Below, piece by piece: positions 8,567-17,267 of a stretch of DNA of 64,000 nt. How positions within the stretch are numbered: position 1 is the stretch's first letter; each line of letters opens with the position of its first letter. The translations under genes and the position numbers were made by a program. The stretch spans positions 62,001-126,000 of the forward strand of contig NZ_CP019724.1 in assembly GCF_002005225.1 (NCBI RefSeq), in the 5' to 3' direction. The notes beneath the pieces are model-generated. The model was not told the DNA's origin and searched no databases. It saw nothing but the letters and a program-made list of their open reading frames with translations. The DNA comes from Streptomyces pactum (GTDB lineage: Bacteria; Actinomycetota; Actinomycetes; Streptomycetales; Streptomycetaceae).

Positions 8567-9610
8567 GAGGGCACGGCTCCTTGTGCGAGGCGCCCGGCGG
8601 CCTGGCCGCCGGGCGGTTGCTACGGCTCCAACTTGTCTGGACCGCAGAGCGGTTGGCGACGCCCGACAAGGTCCGTGCTGTCGACTTTGCCAGGCCAAGG
8701 ACGGTCTGCGGGGTCCCGCACAGGCGGGGGCCAGAGGTAGGCCCAACTGCATCCCTCAACAGTGAGGAACCCTGCACGCTCGTCTCCCCGGGCCGCTTCC
8801 GGTGCCCTCGACGTCACGGTGTCTGTGCCCGGTCTGCCGCATCCTTCCTGCTCACAGGTCTGACGCACGAACGGGTGGGGTGGACGCCTGCATACGGGCA
8901 CGGACGGCGGCACGCGCGGTCTGCGCCCGCCTCCTTTGGCCCCAGCACCGCACACGGACACGCGCCCGACCTGCACCGATGAGGCCGCCCACCGGCGTCC
9001 TCACTACAGTGCGGCACCGTTTCCCGGGCGCAGAGGGCCGTTGACCTGCACATATTCCGCACCGGTGATCACTTCGTGGTGGGTTGGCTCATTGGCATCC
9101 ATGGCCTTGACCAGGCACAACGTCGTCGGCGCTGGATAAATCGCCTGCAAATTGCGACGGTTGAAATGCAACTCGGCCCGCAATTGGCTGAGGCACTGCA
9201 CGGCAGATCGCTACGGCTCCCACCAGCTGTCGCCGGCAGAACACCGCAGGCTCGTGTTGGCGCAGGACCTGCACCAGAGCCGGCTCCCTTCTCCGAGGGC
9301 GTCGGCTCTGCCGCTCACCAGGGCATACGAAGGAGGGGCACGCGTGGAGAGCACCACAACAGCTGGCCGGCCACTGGTCGCCACGCAGCCCTCTACCCCC
9401 CTCCGCATCGGCCAGTGGGGGCCGTCCATCTCAGGCACGTCGTCCCAGATCTTGACCCTGTCCAGCCTTGCCCCCCCCCACCGCCCTTCCTGCACGCGCC
9501 CGTCCCCAGCACCCGCCGCGCAGCCGGCCCCCTGCCCGGCCGGCACCCGCCACGCGAGGGACGACCTCCCGAACCAGACAGCCGCAGGCCTGGCCCCGGC
9601 GTCCGGTGAT
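8567..9610. other. Intergenic region of about 1 kb with no gene I can support
   Basis: No frame shows convincing actinomycete third-position GC bias over a useful length. A short minus-strand frame near 9028-9200 (LHFNRRNLQAIYPAP, then MDANEPTHHEVITGAEYV) reads like protein but is too short and has lower GC than its surroundings. It may be a decayed foreign gene. A homopolymeric C run sits near 9473-9480. Confidence 0.5.
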
Positions 9611-10312
9611 TCAGCTCAGCGACGTCGGACGGCGCGGGGGCGGCACTGCGCGCAGGAGCTCCCACAGGGGGCGGGATCCGGATGCCCAGGCGGCCAGGGT
9701 CTGGCGGTCGACGACGTGCAGCCGCTGTTGCTTGGCGAAGGTGACCGCCGGGCCGGTCACCCGTCCGTTGGTGACGATCACGGCGACGTCGGCGCCGTGG
9801 ACCTGGCGGGCTGTTCCGTTGAGGACCTGGAGGTCGGGTGTGCCGACCGGTGAGCCGTGGGCGCCGTTGCGGCGGTGCTTGCACTGGATCACCCAGCGCC
9901 GCCCGTAGGGGTCGGTGGCTTTCACGTCGGCGCCGAGGTCGCCGCGGCCGCCGACTCGCTGGGCGTCGTGGCAGCCGTCGCGCTGCATCAGGTCCCGTAT
10001 GGCGTCCTCGAACCGGGCGTGGTGCAGTGCGTCCAGCTGGGGCAGTCCGTAGCGCAGTCCCTGCGCCCGTACCGCCTCCCACTGAGCCTGCTGCTGTCGG
10101 TTGTAGAGCCAGCCGGCGCCCGCGAGGACGGCGAGCACCAGGACGACGACGAGGACCCACCAGTGGGTCAGCAGCCAGTTGACGACCATCACCACCAACG
10201 TGATGCCGGCCGCAGCTGCCGCGGCGTAGAGGAGTAGCTGGGCGTCGCGTTGCTGCTGCCGTCGGCTGGGCCGCCGGTTGCGCCGCCGCGTGGGCGGCCG
10301 CCGGCGGGTCAC
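9611..10312 (-). CDS. Membrane-anchored Mrr-type restriction endonuclease
   Basis: This 233-aa protein has a basic N-terminus, two transmembrane helices (about residues 25-70, LLLYAAAAAAGITLVVMVV and WWVLVVVLVLAVLAGAGWLY) and an Mrr_cat PD-(D/E)xK nuclease domain. Catalytic residues appear as E in HHARFEDAIRDL, D in GGRGDLGADV and QxK in WVIQCKHRR. Mrr enzymes cut modified foreign DNA. The membrane-tethered version is common in actinomycetes and its role is unknown. The GTG start at 10312 overlaps the stop of the upstream small gene (GTGA). A broken copy lies at 4935-5358. Confidence 0.85.
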   Translation of the reverse strand: MTRRRPPTRRRNRRPSRRQQQRDAQLLLYAAAAAAGITLVVMVVNWLLTHWWVLVVVLVLAVLAGAGWLYNRQQQAQWEAVRAQGLRYGLPQLDALHHARFEDAIRDLMQRDGCHDAQRVGGRGDLGADVKATDPYGRRWVIQCKHRRNGAHGSPVGTPDLQVLNGTARQVHGADVAVIVTNGRVTGPAVTFAKQQRLHVVDRQTLAAWASGSRPLWELLRAVPPPRRPTSLS

Positions 10313-10581
10313 CGCTGCCACCGGATCGGGTACGAGACGGTCGGGCGGGGCTGTGGCGCCCGCGCGGCGGGGGCGTGGTCGAACCGGATCGGGTACTGCA
10401 CCGTCGACTTCGGCTGTGGGGTCCCGTCCTCCCCGGCGGAGACGTTGCTGTTGCCCAGCCCGACCACGGCCAAGGCCACTGCCCCGAAGATCATCGTTTC
10501 CCGTTTGGCGCCCGGAGCCCACCGCGCATGCGCGCGAACCCGTGTCCCGTCAGAACGCACGTACGACCGCACTAAAGGCAT
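10309..10581 (-). CDS. Small membrane protein upstream of the Mrr gene
   Basis: This 90-aa protein begins MPLVRSYVRSDGTRVRAHAR, followed by one hydrophobic helix (TMIFGAVALAVVGLG) and a tail with the paired motifs STVQYPIRFD and PTVSYPIRW. The start at 10581 has GGGGAGG upstream. It overlaps the Mrr gene by 4 bases, implying co-translation. The RSYVR.DGT..R.H.R opening is familiar from small actinomycete and phage/plasmid proteins of unknown function. Confidence 0.7.
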   Translation of the reverse strand: MPLVRSYVRSDGTRVRAHARWAPGAKRETMIFGAVALAVVGLGNSNVSAGEDGTPQPKSTVQYPIRFDHAPAARAPQPRPTVSYPIRWQR

Positions 10582-10880
10582 GCAAGCCTCCCCCTCGTAG
10601 CAACTCCCCGCACACCAGGTCATGCTGACAGCAAGCACTGACAACGCGTCAGCACATCAGCACCCCGGGTGATCAAGAAAGGGGAGATCAGGCCAGGTCA
10701 GGGAAGATGTGAGGCACGTGGCGCGGAGGCGTGCGGGGCGTCGCTCAGGCGCCGGTCACGCGTGCTAGCCGGCGGTCCAGTGCAGTGCGGCGCGCGCCGC
10801 CTCGGTCCGCTCGGCTCGTTCAACGGACGTCAGCAGCATCTGCCAGCCGTCGCCAGGCATGGACCGGGGAAGTGCCGGGC

Positions 10881-11835
10881 TCAGTGCCCCGCCTTCGGCT
10901 TCACGAGCGCATCCAGGTAGCGAAGGAGTCGACCAAGCCCGTGTAGAACCGTTCGCCGGGAACCGAGCCGGGGGTTCTTACTGGCGTCGTAGAAGGCGAC
11001 GTTGGTGAAGGTGGCCGAGGCGGAGGCGTTGAGGTTCTTGTAGAAGGCGAGCTTGCCGCGGCCGAAGCCGACGAAGAGCCAGAAGATGCCCAGGGAAGCA
11101 GTGTTCTGGAGCATGGAGCGGACCTCTGCTTTGTCCCAGGGCTCGTCGCCGACCTGGGTCACCACGAAGGCTGGATCGGCGGCTCCGGATTCCTGGTAGT
11201 GGCTGACGGCGCGGCGCATCGCGTCGGCGACGTTGCCCCAGCCCCAGTCGACCTGGGTGTGGAGCTGCCCGATGCGGCCGCGGTAGTTGTCCACCCGGAT
11301 CTCCTCGAGGAACGGCTCGCGTCCGCTGGAGAAGATGACGGGTACGGTGCCGTCGTCGTCGAGGTTGGCCGACAGGGCCAGGACGCGTTCGGCGAAGGCC
11401 TGGACGGCGAACGACTCGTAGAGCTCTTCCATGTGCCAGTCGTGGTCCAGGATCAGGTAGACGGCGGCGTGCCGCCCTGTAAGGCCGCGGTTGGCGAGGG
11501 CTTGGCTGGCCTGGCGGGCGGGTGCCAGCAGGCCTGGGGCCTGTCGTTCCAGTTTCGTCAGGTCGACCGAAGCGGCGCGTGGGCCTGTCGTACGCGTCTG
11601 CGCGGGCAGCGGTGGGGCCGTGGGCTCAGGGGCGACGTCGACGCCATAGTCGGTTGCGAGTCCCGCGAGGCCGCTGGCGTAGCCCTGTCCCACGGCCCGG
11701 ATCTTCCAGCCGTTCTGGCGCTGGTAGGGCTCCACGGATCAGGGCGGTGTCGGCAGGCAAGGGGCCGGTGCGGGCATGGGAGCCGACGCGGAGAAGCTCA
11801 GCTAATGGCACACGGACAACGGGGATCGGCTGAAG
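10881..11835 (-). pseudogene. Frameshifted TerD/VWA-type stress-resistance protein
   Basis: Two frames make one protein. The upstream frame (about 11835-11737) encodes VVRVPLAELLRVGSHARTG, then PADTALIRG, a TerD-like end. The frame from about 11735 to 10881 continues PYQRQNGWKIRAVGQGYASG and then a von Willebrand A-like domain (HAAVYLILDHDWHMEELYES, with QVDWGWGNVADAMRRAV and ending VKPKAGH). One missing base near 11735 separates them, and the N-terminal TerD part is also short. TerD/TerF-type proteins act in tellurite and stress resistance. The VWA part could still be translated alone from the GTG at 11735. Confidence 0.7.
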
Positions 11836-11963
11836 ACCGTACCCTTCAGGACAATGTGTGTACATGCCATTGTTGCCGGTGATCTTGCAGCTTAGTGTCG
11901 CGGAAGTCCGCCGTACCGATTCATGTGAGTCGGTATCAGGTCGATCATTCGCGAAAGGACACG

Positions 11964-13295
11964 ATGAGATCCGTAGTACGCACAGCAGCGGTTGCTCTGG
12001 CCGTTGGGTTGCTGCCCACGCCGGCGTTAGCCGCCGAAGAAACACCCCGCCCCCCAGCGCTCGTGTACAACGCTGAGCGCGCGAGCGCACCCACCCTGCC
12101 CGAGCCCGCCCCCCAATCGGCCCCGTCAATGAAGCGATCGAATGCCCTCGCTAACAGCTGTGACAAGCTGCAAACGAAGATCGACGCCGGCCAGCTGAGG
12201 GCCGAAGATGAAAAGCCCGAGGCAGCCTGCATCGAACCAGGCAGTGCTAGTGCGATCACGGATCGCCGCATGTCGAGGCTGGCCGCCCGGACCCCCGCGG
12301 CCATGCCCGACTACTGTTACGACCTCGCCACCGGAAACGGTGCCTGGTACTACACACGCAAGGACGCATGCGCCATCTCAGTGTGGACCCTCAAAGTCAC
12401 CGACATCCGCACCGGCCGACAGACCGGCCAACTCGAGTACCTTCAGGCCGACCTGATATACACCAGCCACGACTCGCCCTACTGGGCTCACCAGGTAGTG
12501 ATTGACAAGACCGGCGGCTGGGGCAACATCAGCGGCACCACTGTCAGTGGTAGCGGCTCCTGTGCCGGCAGCTGCACGCTCGCCGCAGGCGACATAGACT
12601 TCCCTGTCCAGACGATCACCACGGCGGGTACGACCTACGGGGACATCCTGCCGAAGAGCGGCCGTGTGCTGGGTAACAGCGGCAAAGGCCGCACTACGGT
12701 GAGCTACCGCTTGGCGAACACATCCTGGACTTTGCAGCCATCAGGCGTCACCTCGACGCCCACCTTCGACGTGCGCTGCGACAGCGCCACCCCCGGGACC
12801 ACAGACATCGGTTGCGTGATTCCGGACTACGAAGCTGTCGACGTCGTCAGCCTCACCGGTCCCAATCCGGAATACGCCCGCCACGTTCAAGCAGCCCAGG
12901 CGTCCGGTCTGCCCGGCGCCTACCCGGACGGTGCACCGCTCCACCGGCTGACCGACTCGGCCCTTCGAGACAAGAACGGCAACACGGCCTGCCCGCAGGC
13001 AGCCAGCGGCGGCTACCCGCGCCCGGCGGACTACAGCTGCGACGAATACCCCTTCCGCTCCACCTGGCAGGGGGCATTCACTGGGTCGCTTCCTCAACCC
13101 GCCCCCAATCCGGGCCGCACGTTCAACTGGTGCCAGATCAGCGCGCTGCCTCAGAACGTCACTGGACCCGACGGCTGGAGCGCGTGCATGATCCGGGCAA
13201 AACAGAACAGCAGCGCGGGCAGTCTGCTGAACCGCTTCTACATCGAGAACCGGGTCATCGAGCGGGATGCTTTCCGCGTATGGATCGTCGCATGA
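11964..13295 (+). CDS. Secreted NucA/NucB-type deoxyribonuclease
   Basis: This 443-aa protein has a signal peptide (MRSVVRTAAVALAVGLLPTP, cleavage likely after ALAA). A long cysteine-containing middle region of unknown fold (about residues 100-330) follows. The C-terminal domain holds YSCDEYPFRSTWQGA near residue 355, which matches the conserved CDEYPF.ST..G core of the NucA/NucB DNase family. A closing NRFYIENRVIERDAFRVWI follows. It is expected to act outside the cell. AAAGGA precedes the ATG at 11964. The next gene starts 17 bases downstream and may be its partner or immunity protein. Confidence 0.8.
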   Translation: MRSVVRTAAVALAVGLLPTPALAAEETPRPPALVYNAERASAPTLPEPAPQSAPSMKRSNALANSCDKLQTKIDAGQLRAEDEKPEAACIEPGSASAITDRRMSRLAARTPAAMPDYCYDLATGNGAWYYTRKDACAISVWTLKVTDIRTGRQTGQLEYLQADLIYTSHDSPYWAHQVVIDKTGGWGNISGTTVSGSGSCAGSCTLAAGDIDFPVQTITTAGTTYGDILPKSGRVLGNSGKGRTTVSYRLANTSWTLQPSGVTSTPTFDVRCDSATPGTTDIGCVIPDYEAVDVVSLTGPNPEYARHVQAAQASGLPGAYPDGAPLHRLTDSALRDKNGNTACPQAASGGYPRPADYSCDEYPFRSTWQGAFTGSLPQPAPNPGRTFNWCQISALPQNVTGPDGWSACMIRAKQNSSAGSLLNRFYIENRVIERDAFRVWIVA

Positions 13296-13311
13296 GGAGG
13301 CAGCGCCTACG

Positions 13312-13917
13312 ATGCCGGCCATGAGTGAACCCGTAGCGAAGGCGTCCGGTCAGGTACAGGTGGAGTACCACGCCTTCCACCTGGCGGACGCAGGGCAGTA
13401 CACGCAGCCTGCTTTCCACCCGGAAAACGGACTGATCTTCTCCAAGCCTGGGCTCGCCGTCGTCCTCGCGGGCGTAAACAGCGGCCCCGTCGACGTGACC
13501 GTGGAGATCTACCGCGGCGCCGTCCCACTTCCCGACCCTGCCGAGATGTGGGACGAGGTGGTGGACCACAGCATCGAATCCCTCACGGGTGACATGAGAG
13601 TCACCGCCATGATGGATTCCCTCCCCGAACTGCCAGTGCTGACACCGTTCGGGCCCGGTCCTTACCGCGCCCGCGTTCACGCCCGCGGCCGTGACCGAGC
13701 GCACGACGCCCACGTCACAGACCCCGTGGAGGTATTCCTCCTCCAGGTATGGCCGGGGCAACGCCAGCCCGACCTGATCCACCGGCACACCGACCGCTAC
13801 GGGCAATCCATGAGGCGATCCGCACAAAACCAGCCGCAACAAGTCGCCCCACCTGAACCAGCCGAGGAAGACTGGAGACGGGCGGCCAATGAGAGGCTGC
13901 GCCGACACGGAACCTGA
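13312..13917 (+). CDS. Unknown protein, probable partner of the NucA/B-type nuclease
   Basis: This 201-aa acidic cytoplasmic protein has no signal peptide. It has a beta-rich first half (QVQVEYHAFHLADAG, then LAVVLAGVNSGPVDVTVEIY) and a charged, probably disordered C-terminus. It starts 17 bases after the nuclease stop with GAGGAGG upstream; ATGs at 13312 and 13321 are both possible. The order secreted nuclease then small cytoplasmic protein suggests immunity, but I recognise no family. Confidence 0.65.
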   Translation: MPAMSEPVAKASGQVQVEYHAFHLADAGQYTQPAFHPENGLIFSKPGLAVVLAGVNSGPVDVTVEIYRGAVPLPDPAEMWDEVVDHSIESLTGDMRVTAMMDSLPELPVLTPFGPGPYRARVHARGRDRAHDAHVTDPVEVFLLQVWPGQRQPDLIHRHTDRYGQSMRRSAQNQPQQVAPPEPAEEDWRRAANERLRRHGT

Positions 13918-14261
13918 CCAAAAGGGCGGGGCCACCCTCGGCTCCGCCTTCGTTCGATACCGCCGCTGACCACGACCGGTGCCGTCCAGTGAGCAGAACA
14001 GCGCATCGCCGCCACCGACGTCACTCACTCGCGGGGCTGCCCGCCACGAGAACCACACACTGGCAGCCCGCCCGGCACGACACGACACGACCAGTCTCGA
14101 TCCCACCGTTCGCTAGCTCCCGCGCAGCAGCCTGCGAGTCGATATCAACAGACCACGAGCGGAATCAGCCGGTGGTCCACGACGCGCGGAGGCCCCGCCG
14201 GCCTCAGTGAGCGACGGTAGTCGGCCATTCTGAGGACACGGCCGTGCGAGCAGAGGCGGCT
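13918..14261. other. Intergenic region between convergent genes
   Basis: This stretch lies between the end of the nuclease partner gene (plus) and the end of the CoiA-like gene (minus). Just after 13917, GGGCGGGGCCACCC..GGCTCCGCC could fold as part of a terminator. I see no gene in the remainder. Confidence 0.5.
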
Positions 14262-15611
14262 CTACTGCCCGCGGTTCCGTACGAGCTGGCGCAGGCGCGC
14301 TTCGACCTCGTACCGGTTGAGGCGCTTGGTGCGAGCGTACTGCGTCACCGCGCCCTGCGCGGCTTCCGCGGCCTGGCGCCACACCTGGCGTTGAAGGTCC
14401 CGCTCGTGGGGATTGTCGAGCTGCTGGAGCTTTCGGTGGGCGGCGTCGGCGGCCTGTTGCAGCGTGACCAGTTCGGTGGGCAGTCCCGTCGTGCTCTCGG
14501 CCGCCTGCGGGATCTGGTCTTCGCACGGTCCGAGGGCTGAGGGCGCGGTCTCGGGCGGCGGTGCGGCAGCCTGCAACGGCAGTGCGGCCAAGAGGGGACG
14601 GGCCAGCGGAAGGCCGGCCGGAGCGGGCGGGTCCTGCACGGTGAGCGGTGCGGCGGCCGGCTGGCAGGTGGGCCGGTTGCGGCTGGCACCGCTCGCGGGA
14701 GTTGCCTCGCGCTCAAGCGGCAGACGGGTGTCGTCGCTGTTGAGGTCGTCCAGGCGGTCGCGGTCGGCGCTGGTCACCCAGTAGCGGTGCACGGTGCTTC
14801 CCGCGCGGAAGTGGATGGGCACGATGGTGCCGGCGGCGGTCTGGCGGACCATGTCGTCGAAGAAGACGTCGCGGGGCTTGGGCGTGGCGTGGGCCTTGCC
14901 GCAACGCCGGATGCCGTGGGGGCAGGGGTAGAGGGCGCTGGTGTCGCAGTGCCAGAAGTCGAGGGCGCGGAAGCCGGAGACGATGCGCAGGTCGCCGTTG
15001 CGGGCGATGAGGTGGGCGGGGAGGCGGTCGCTGCGGGTCCAGTGGGTGTCGTTGCGCTGGGCGTAGGCGGCGCGGTCGGTGTGCCAGGCCGGGGTGATGC
15101 CGTTCTTGGCGGCCTTGCCGGCGCGGGCGCGGACGCCGCGCAGGCCGCGCTCGTCGATGGTGGAGAGCTGGACTTCCCAACCGATGCGGCGGCCGTCGGC
15201 TCCTTCGACGAGGGTGTCGGTCTGGATCCAGGTACGGCCCACGCGGGTGCGGACCTCACTGTCGCCGCCGAAGCCGCCCTCGTGCGCGGCGCGCAGGATG
15301 CGTTCCTGGTAGGCCTTGTGCTCGTCGCTCATCGGGACGCTGTGGCGCTCTTCGTCCTCGCGGCGTTCGTGGACGGCCTCGCGTCGGCCGCCGCGCATCC
15401 GCAGATGCATGGGCGCCTCGACTCCCAGGTCGCGGCACACTCCCCCGCACTGCAGGTCCCGCTGGCTGACCGGCACGCCCCGGCGCCCGTAGAAGCGGTC
15501 CGCCGTGTAGATCAGGTCCCACAGCCCGGGGAACTCCGGATGGTCCAAGTCGTCCCGGGTCAGGTCCAGGAGAATCCGGAAGTTCTTGTGCCAGACGACA
15601 TTTGCCAACAC
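14262..15611 (-). CDS. CoiA-like competence/nuclease-domain protein
   Basis: This 449-aa protein's central part (residues about 105-245) matches the CoiA-like pattern. A basic stretch RTRVGRTWIQTDTLVEG is followed by GRRIGWEVQLSTIDERG, with the E-x-Q of a PD-(D/E)xK-type nuclease, and then KNGITPAWHTDR. A cysteine cluster WHCDTSALYPCPHGIRRCGK follows, a possible zinc site. The C-terminal third is proline/alanine-rich and ends in a helical coiled-coil-like segment. CoiA proteins act in DNA uptake in Firmicutes. In actinomycetes such proteins sit in accessory regions and their role is unknown. It starts at GTG 15611. Confidence 0.65.
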   Translation of the reverse strand: MLANVVWHKNFRILLDLTRDDLDHPEFPGLWDLIYTADRFYGRRGVPVSQRDLQCGGVCRDLGVEAPMHLRMRGGRREAVHERREDEERHSVPMSDEHKAYQERILRAAHEGGFGGDSEVRTRVGRTWIQTDTLVEGADGRRIGWEVQLSTIDERGLRGVRARAGKAAKNGITPAWHTDRAAYAQRNDTHWTRSDRLPAHLIARNGDLRIVSGFRALDFWHCDTSALYPCPHGIRRCGKAHATPKPRDVFFDDMVRQTAAGTIVPIHFRAGSTVHRYWVTSADRDRLDDLNSDDTRLPLEREATPASGASRNRPTCQPAAAPLTVQDPPAPAGLPLARPLLAALPLQAAAPPPETAPSALGPCEDQIPQAAESTTGLPTELVTLQQAADAAHRKLQQLDNPHERDLQRQVWRQAAEAAQGAVTQYARTKRLNRYEVEARLRQLVRNRGQ

Positions 15612-15818
15612 ACACCGCCTTCACCGTCGCAGGTCGTTGCATCGACGGTACGACCAGGCACTGACAATGCGGCAGGAGCCGGATCAGCCATAACAAAACC
15701 CGACAAGCAGATGCGTGCGTCAGGCGCTGCGCCGTCCGCGCGGACCGGCGTCTGGCCAGCGGTGCCGGGGGATGGCTGCAGCCGCCGGGGCCCGGACTGC
15801 TCCCCAGGGTGTGGCGCG

Positions 15819-16091
15819 TCAGACCTCGACGTACGCGACGACGACCACGGTGCGCAGGGCCGTGACCCAGTACAGGACGCGTACGCGTTCTACCTCGTCG
15901 GTGTACTGGCGCAGCTGAGGGCTGGAGGAGTCGCCGGGCAGTGTCTCGCCGATGTCGGGGTCGACGGAGACGACGACCAGGGCGCGGTCCAGGGCGTGGA
16001 GGTCTGCCTCGCTGGTGATGGTCTCCAGTTGCTTGGCGGCGGCGTCGGAGAAGGCGATCCGGGCGCGGCGTGGGCCGTGCTGTCGGGTCAT
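15819..16091 (-). CDS. RelE/ParE-like toxin
   Basis: This 90-aa basic protein is consistent with the RelE fold. N-terminal RRARIAFSDAAAKQLETI is followed by the central LRQYTDEVERVRVLYWV and a terminal strand LRTVVVVAYVEV. Such toxins act as ribosome-dependent mRNA endonucleases or gyrase poisons. Its ATG at 16091 shares a base with the stop of the preceding gene (TGATG), the usual antitoxin-toxin coupling. Confidence 0.7.
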   Translation of the reverse strand: MTRQHGPRRARIAFSDAAAKQLETITSEADLHALDRALVVVSVDPDIGETLPGDSSSPQLRQYTDEVERVRVLYWVTALRTVVVVAYVEV

Positions 16092-16324
16092 CAGGCGATG
16101 GCAGGGCGCTGGCGGGTGAGCCGGGCGAGGTGGGTCTCGCGGAGTTCCTCCCACGGCGTGCAGTTGTCCACCGGGGGCAGGCCGTTGGCGGCGATGTCTT
16201 CGAGGACGGCGGCGAGCTGGTCGGCGTTCTCGCGGGTCTTGGCCGCGTAGGCGCGGACCGCGTCGGCGGCCGCGGGCTCCAGCTGCTGCCGAGCCGTGTC
16301 CGTGGTGGCCGGCTGTTCGCTCAT
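16091..16324 (-). CDS. Antitoxin partner of the RelE-like toxin
   Basis: This 77-aa, acidic, helical protein (RAYAAKTRENADQLAAVL, then TPWEELRETHLARLTRQ) starts at ATG 16324. It is coupled to the toxin by a one-base overlap. It has the size and position of a type II antitoxin, but I see no clear RHH or Phd motif, so the call rests on context. Confidence 0.6.
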   Translation of the reverse strand: MSEQPATTDTARQQLEPAAADAVRAYAAKTRENADQLAAVLEDIAANGLPPVDNCTPWEELRETHLARLTRQRPAIA

Positions 16325-16605
16325 CGAGGACTCCAGGGCGCGTGACTGGCGTGTCTCACCACGGTATCGCCGGGCGCAAGGGGCAGGGGCCACTCCGCCC
16401 AAAGCCGTTTCCGGGTCCACCGCATGGCCTGCTGGCGGCGCTGGATCCTCGTACGGCTCACGCTGTTCCATGGCCTGAAGACCGACAAGCAGGGAAGTGA
16501 CCCGATCCAGGAGTCGGGTCACTGTGTGCCCCAGTCCGCCGGCATTTTTGACGTCGTCGTCCCACCCAGCGGGGCTGGCGTAGAGCGTCGTCCTGACGTG
16601 CAGAG

Positions 16606-16642
16606 AGGCGCCGCCTGTGCTCGAACAGCACAGGCGGCGCCT
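16606..16642. terminator. Perfect 16-bp hairpin, probable bidirectional terminator
   Basis: AGGCGCCGCCTGTGCT at 16606-16621 is the exact reverse complement of 16627-16642, with loop CGAAC. It lies between the RHS immunity gene (3' end at 16770, minus) and the TA operon (5' end at 16324). The rest of 16325-16769 shows no gene. Confidence 0.75.
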
Positions 16643-16769
16643 CATCGAGGGCCGTTGAACGGTCAACTGGAGACGATCACCAGGGTGTAGCGGCTTGAGG
16701 ACCGCTTCGGATGGGGAGACCGACTCCCCATCTCCCGCTCCCTCAGCGCGCCCGAAATCTTAGGATTCG

Positions 16770-17261
16770 TCACCCGAGGCCGCACACAGCCCGCAGTTCG
16801 GCCATACGGTCGAGGCCGAGTCGCACTTCGAACTCAACCAGACCTCCCGTTTCCGAGAATCCGAATACCGCTTCCTCGTCACCGACTGATCGTGACGTCC
16901 GCTCCTGCCTGAACCGGACGCGCAGCCCGTCCGAGTGAAGGTGGACTCCGCTCACCGAGTCGTCTTGAGTGGACTCATCGTACGACAGCAGTGGAATACC
17001 AGATTCCACGGTGCCGGTAACGAGCAGCGGGGTATCGCTGCTTTCCAAGCGGCCCATGTCGACCAGTACGAGTTCCACCACCTCACCGCTGTCGCGGTCC
17101 GTCTTGACTTCGACCAAGGACGCCCCCACGTCGAGGACGACGGTCTGCGGCGTCTGCCGAAGGCGTGCGTATCCTGGCCACTGAATGGTCAGAGGGACGT
17201 ACTCGTCGATCTCAACGGTGTGTCCTCCATGCGGTCGAGCGCCGTGGATCGTGAACGACAC
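16770..17261 (-). CDS. Probable immunity protein of the upstream RHS toxin
   Basis: This 163-aa acidic, beta-rich cytoplasmic protein (MSFTIHGARPHGGHTVEIDE, LVEVKTDRDSGEVVELVLVD, VRLGLDRMAELRAVCGLG) has no signal peptide. It starts 6 bases after the stop of the large RHS gene on the same strand, exactly where polymorphic-toxin loci carry the immunity gene. I do not recognise the family. Confidence 0.65.
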   Translation of the reverse strand: MSFTIHGARPHGGHTVEIDEYVPLTIQWPGYARLRQTPQTVVLDVGASLVEVKTDRDSGEVVELVLVDMGRLESSDTPLLVTGTVESGIPLLSYDESTQDDSVSGVHLHSDGLRVRFRQERTSRSVGDEEAVFGFSETGGLVEFEVRLGLDRMAELRAVCGLG

Positions 17262-17267
17262 CGGCCC

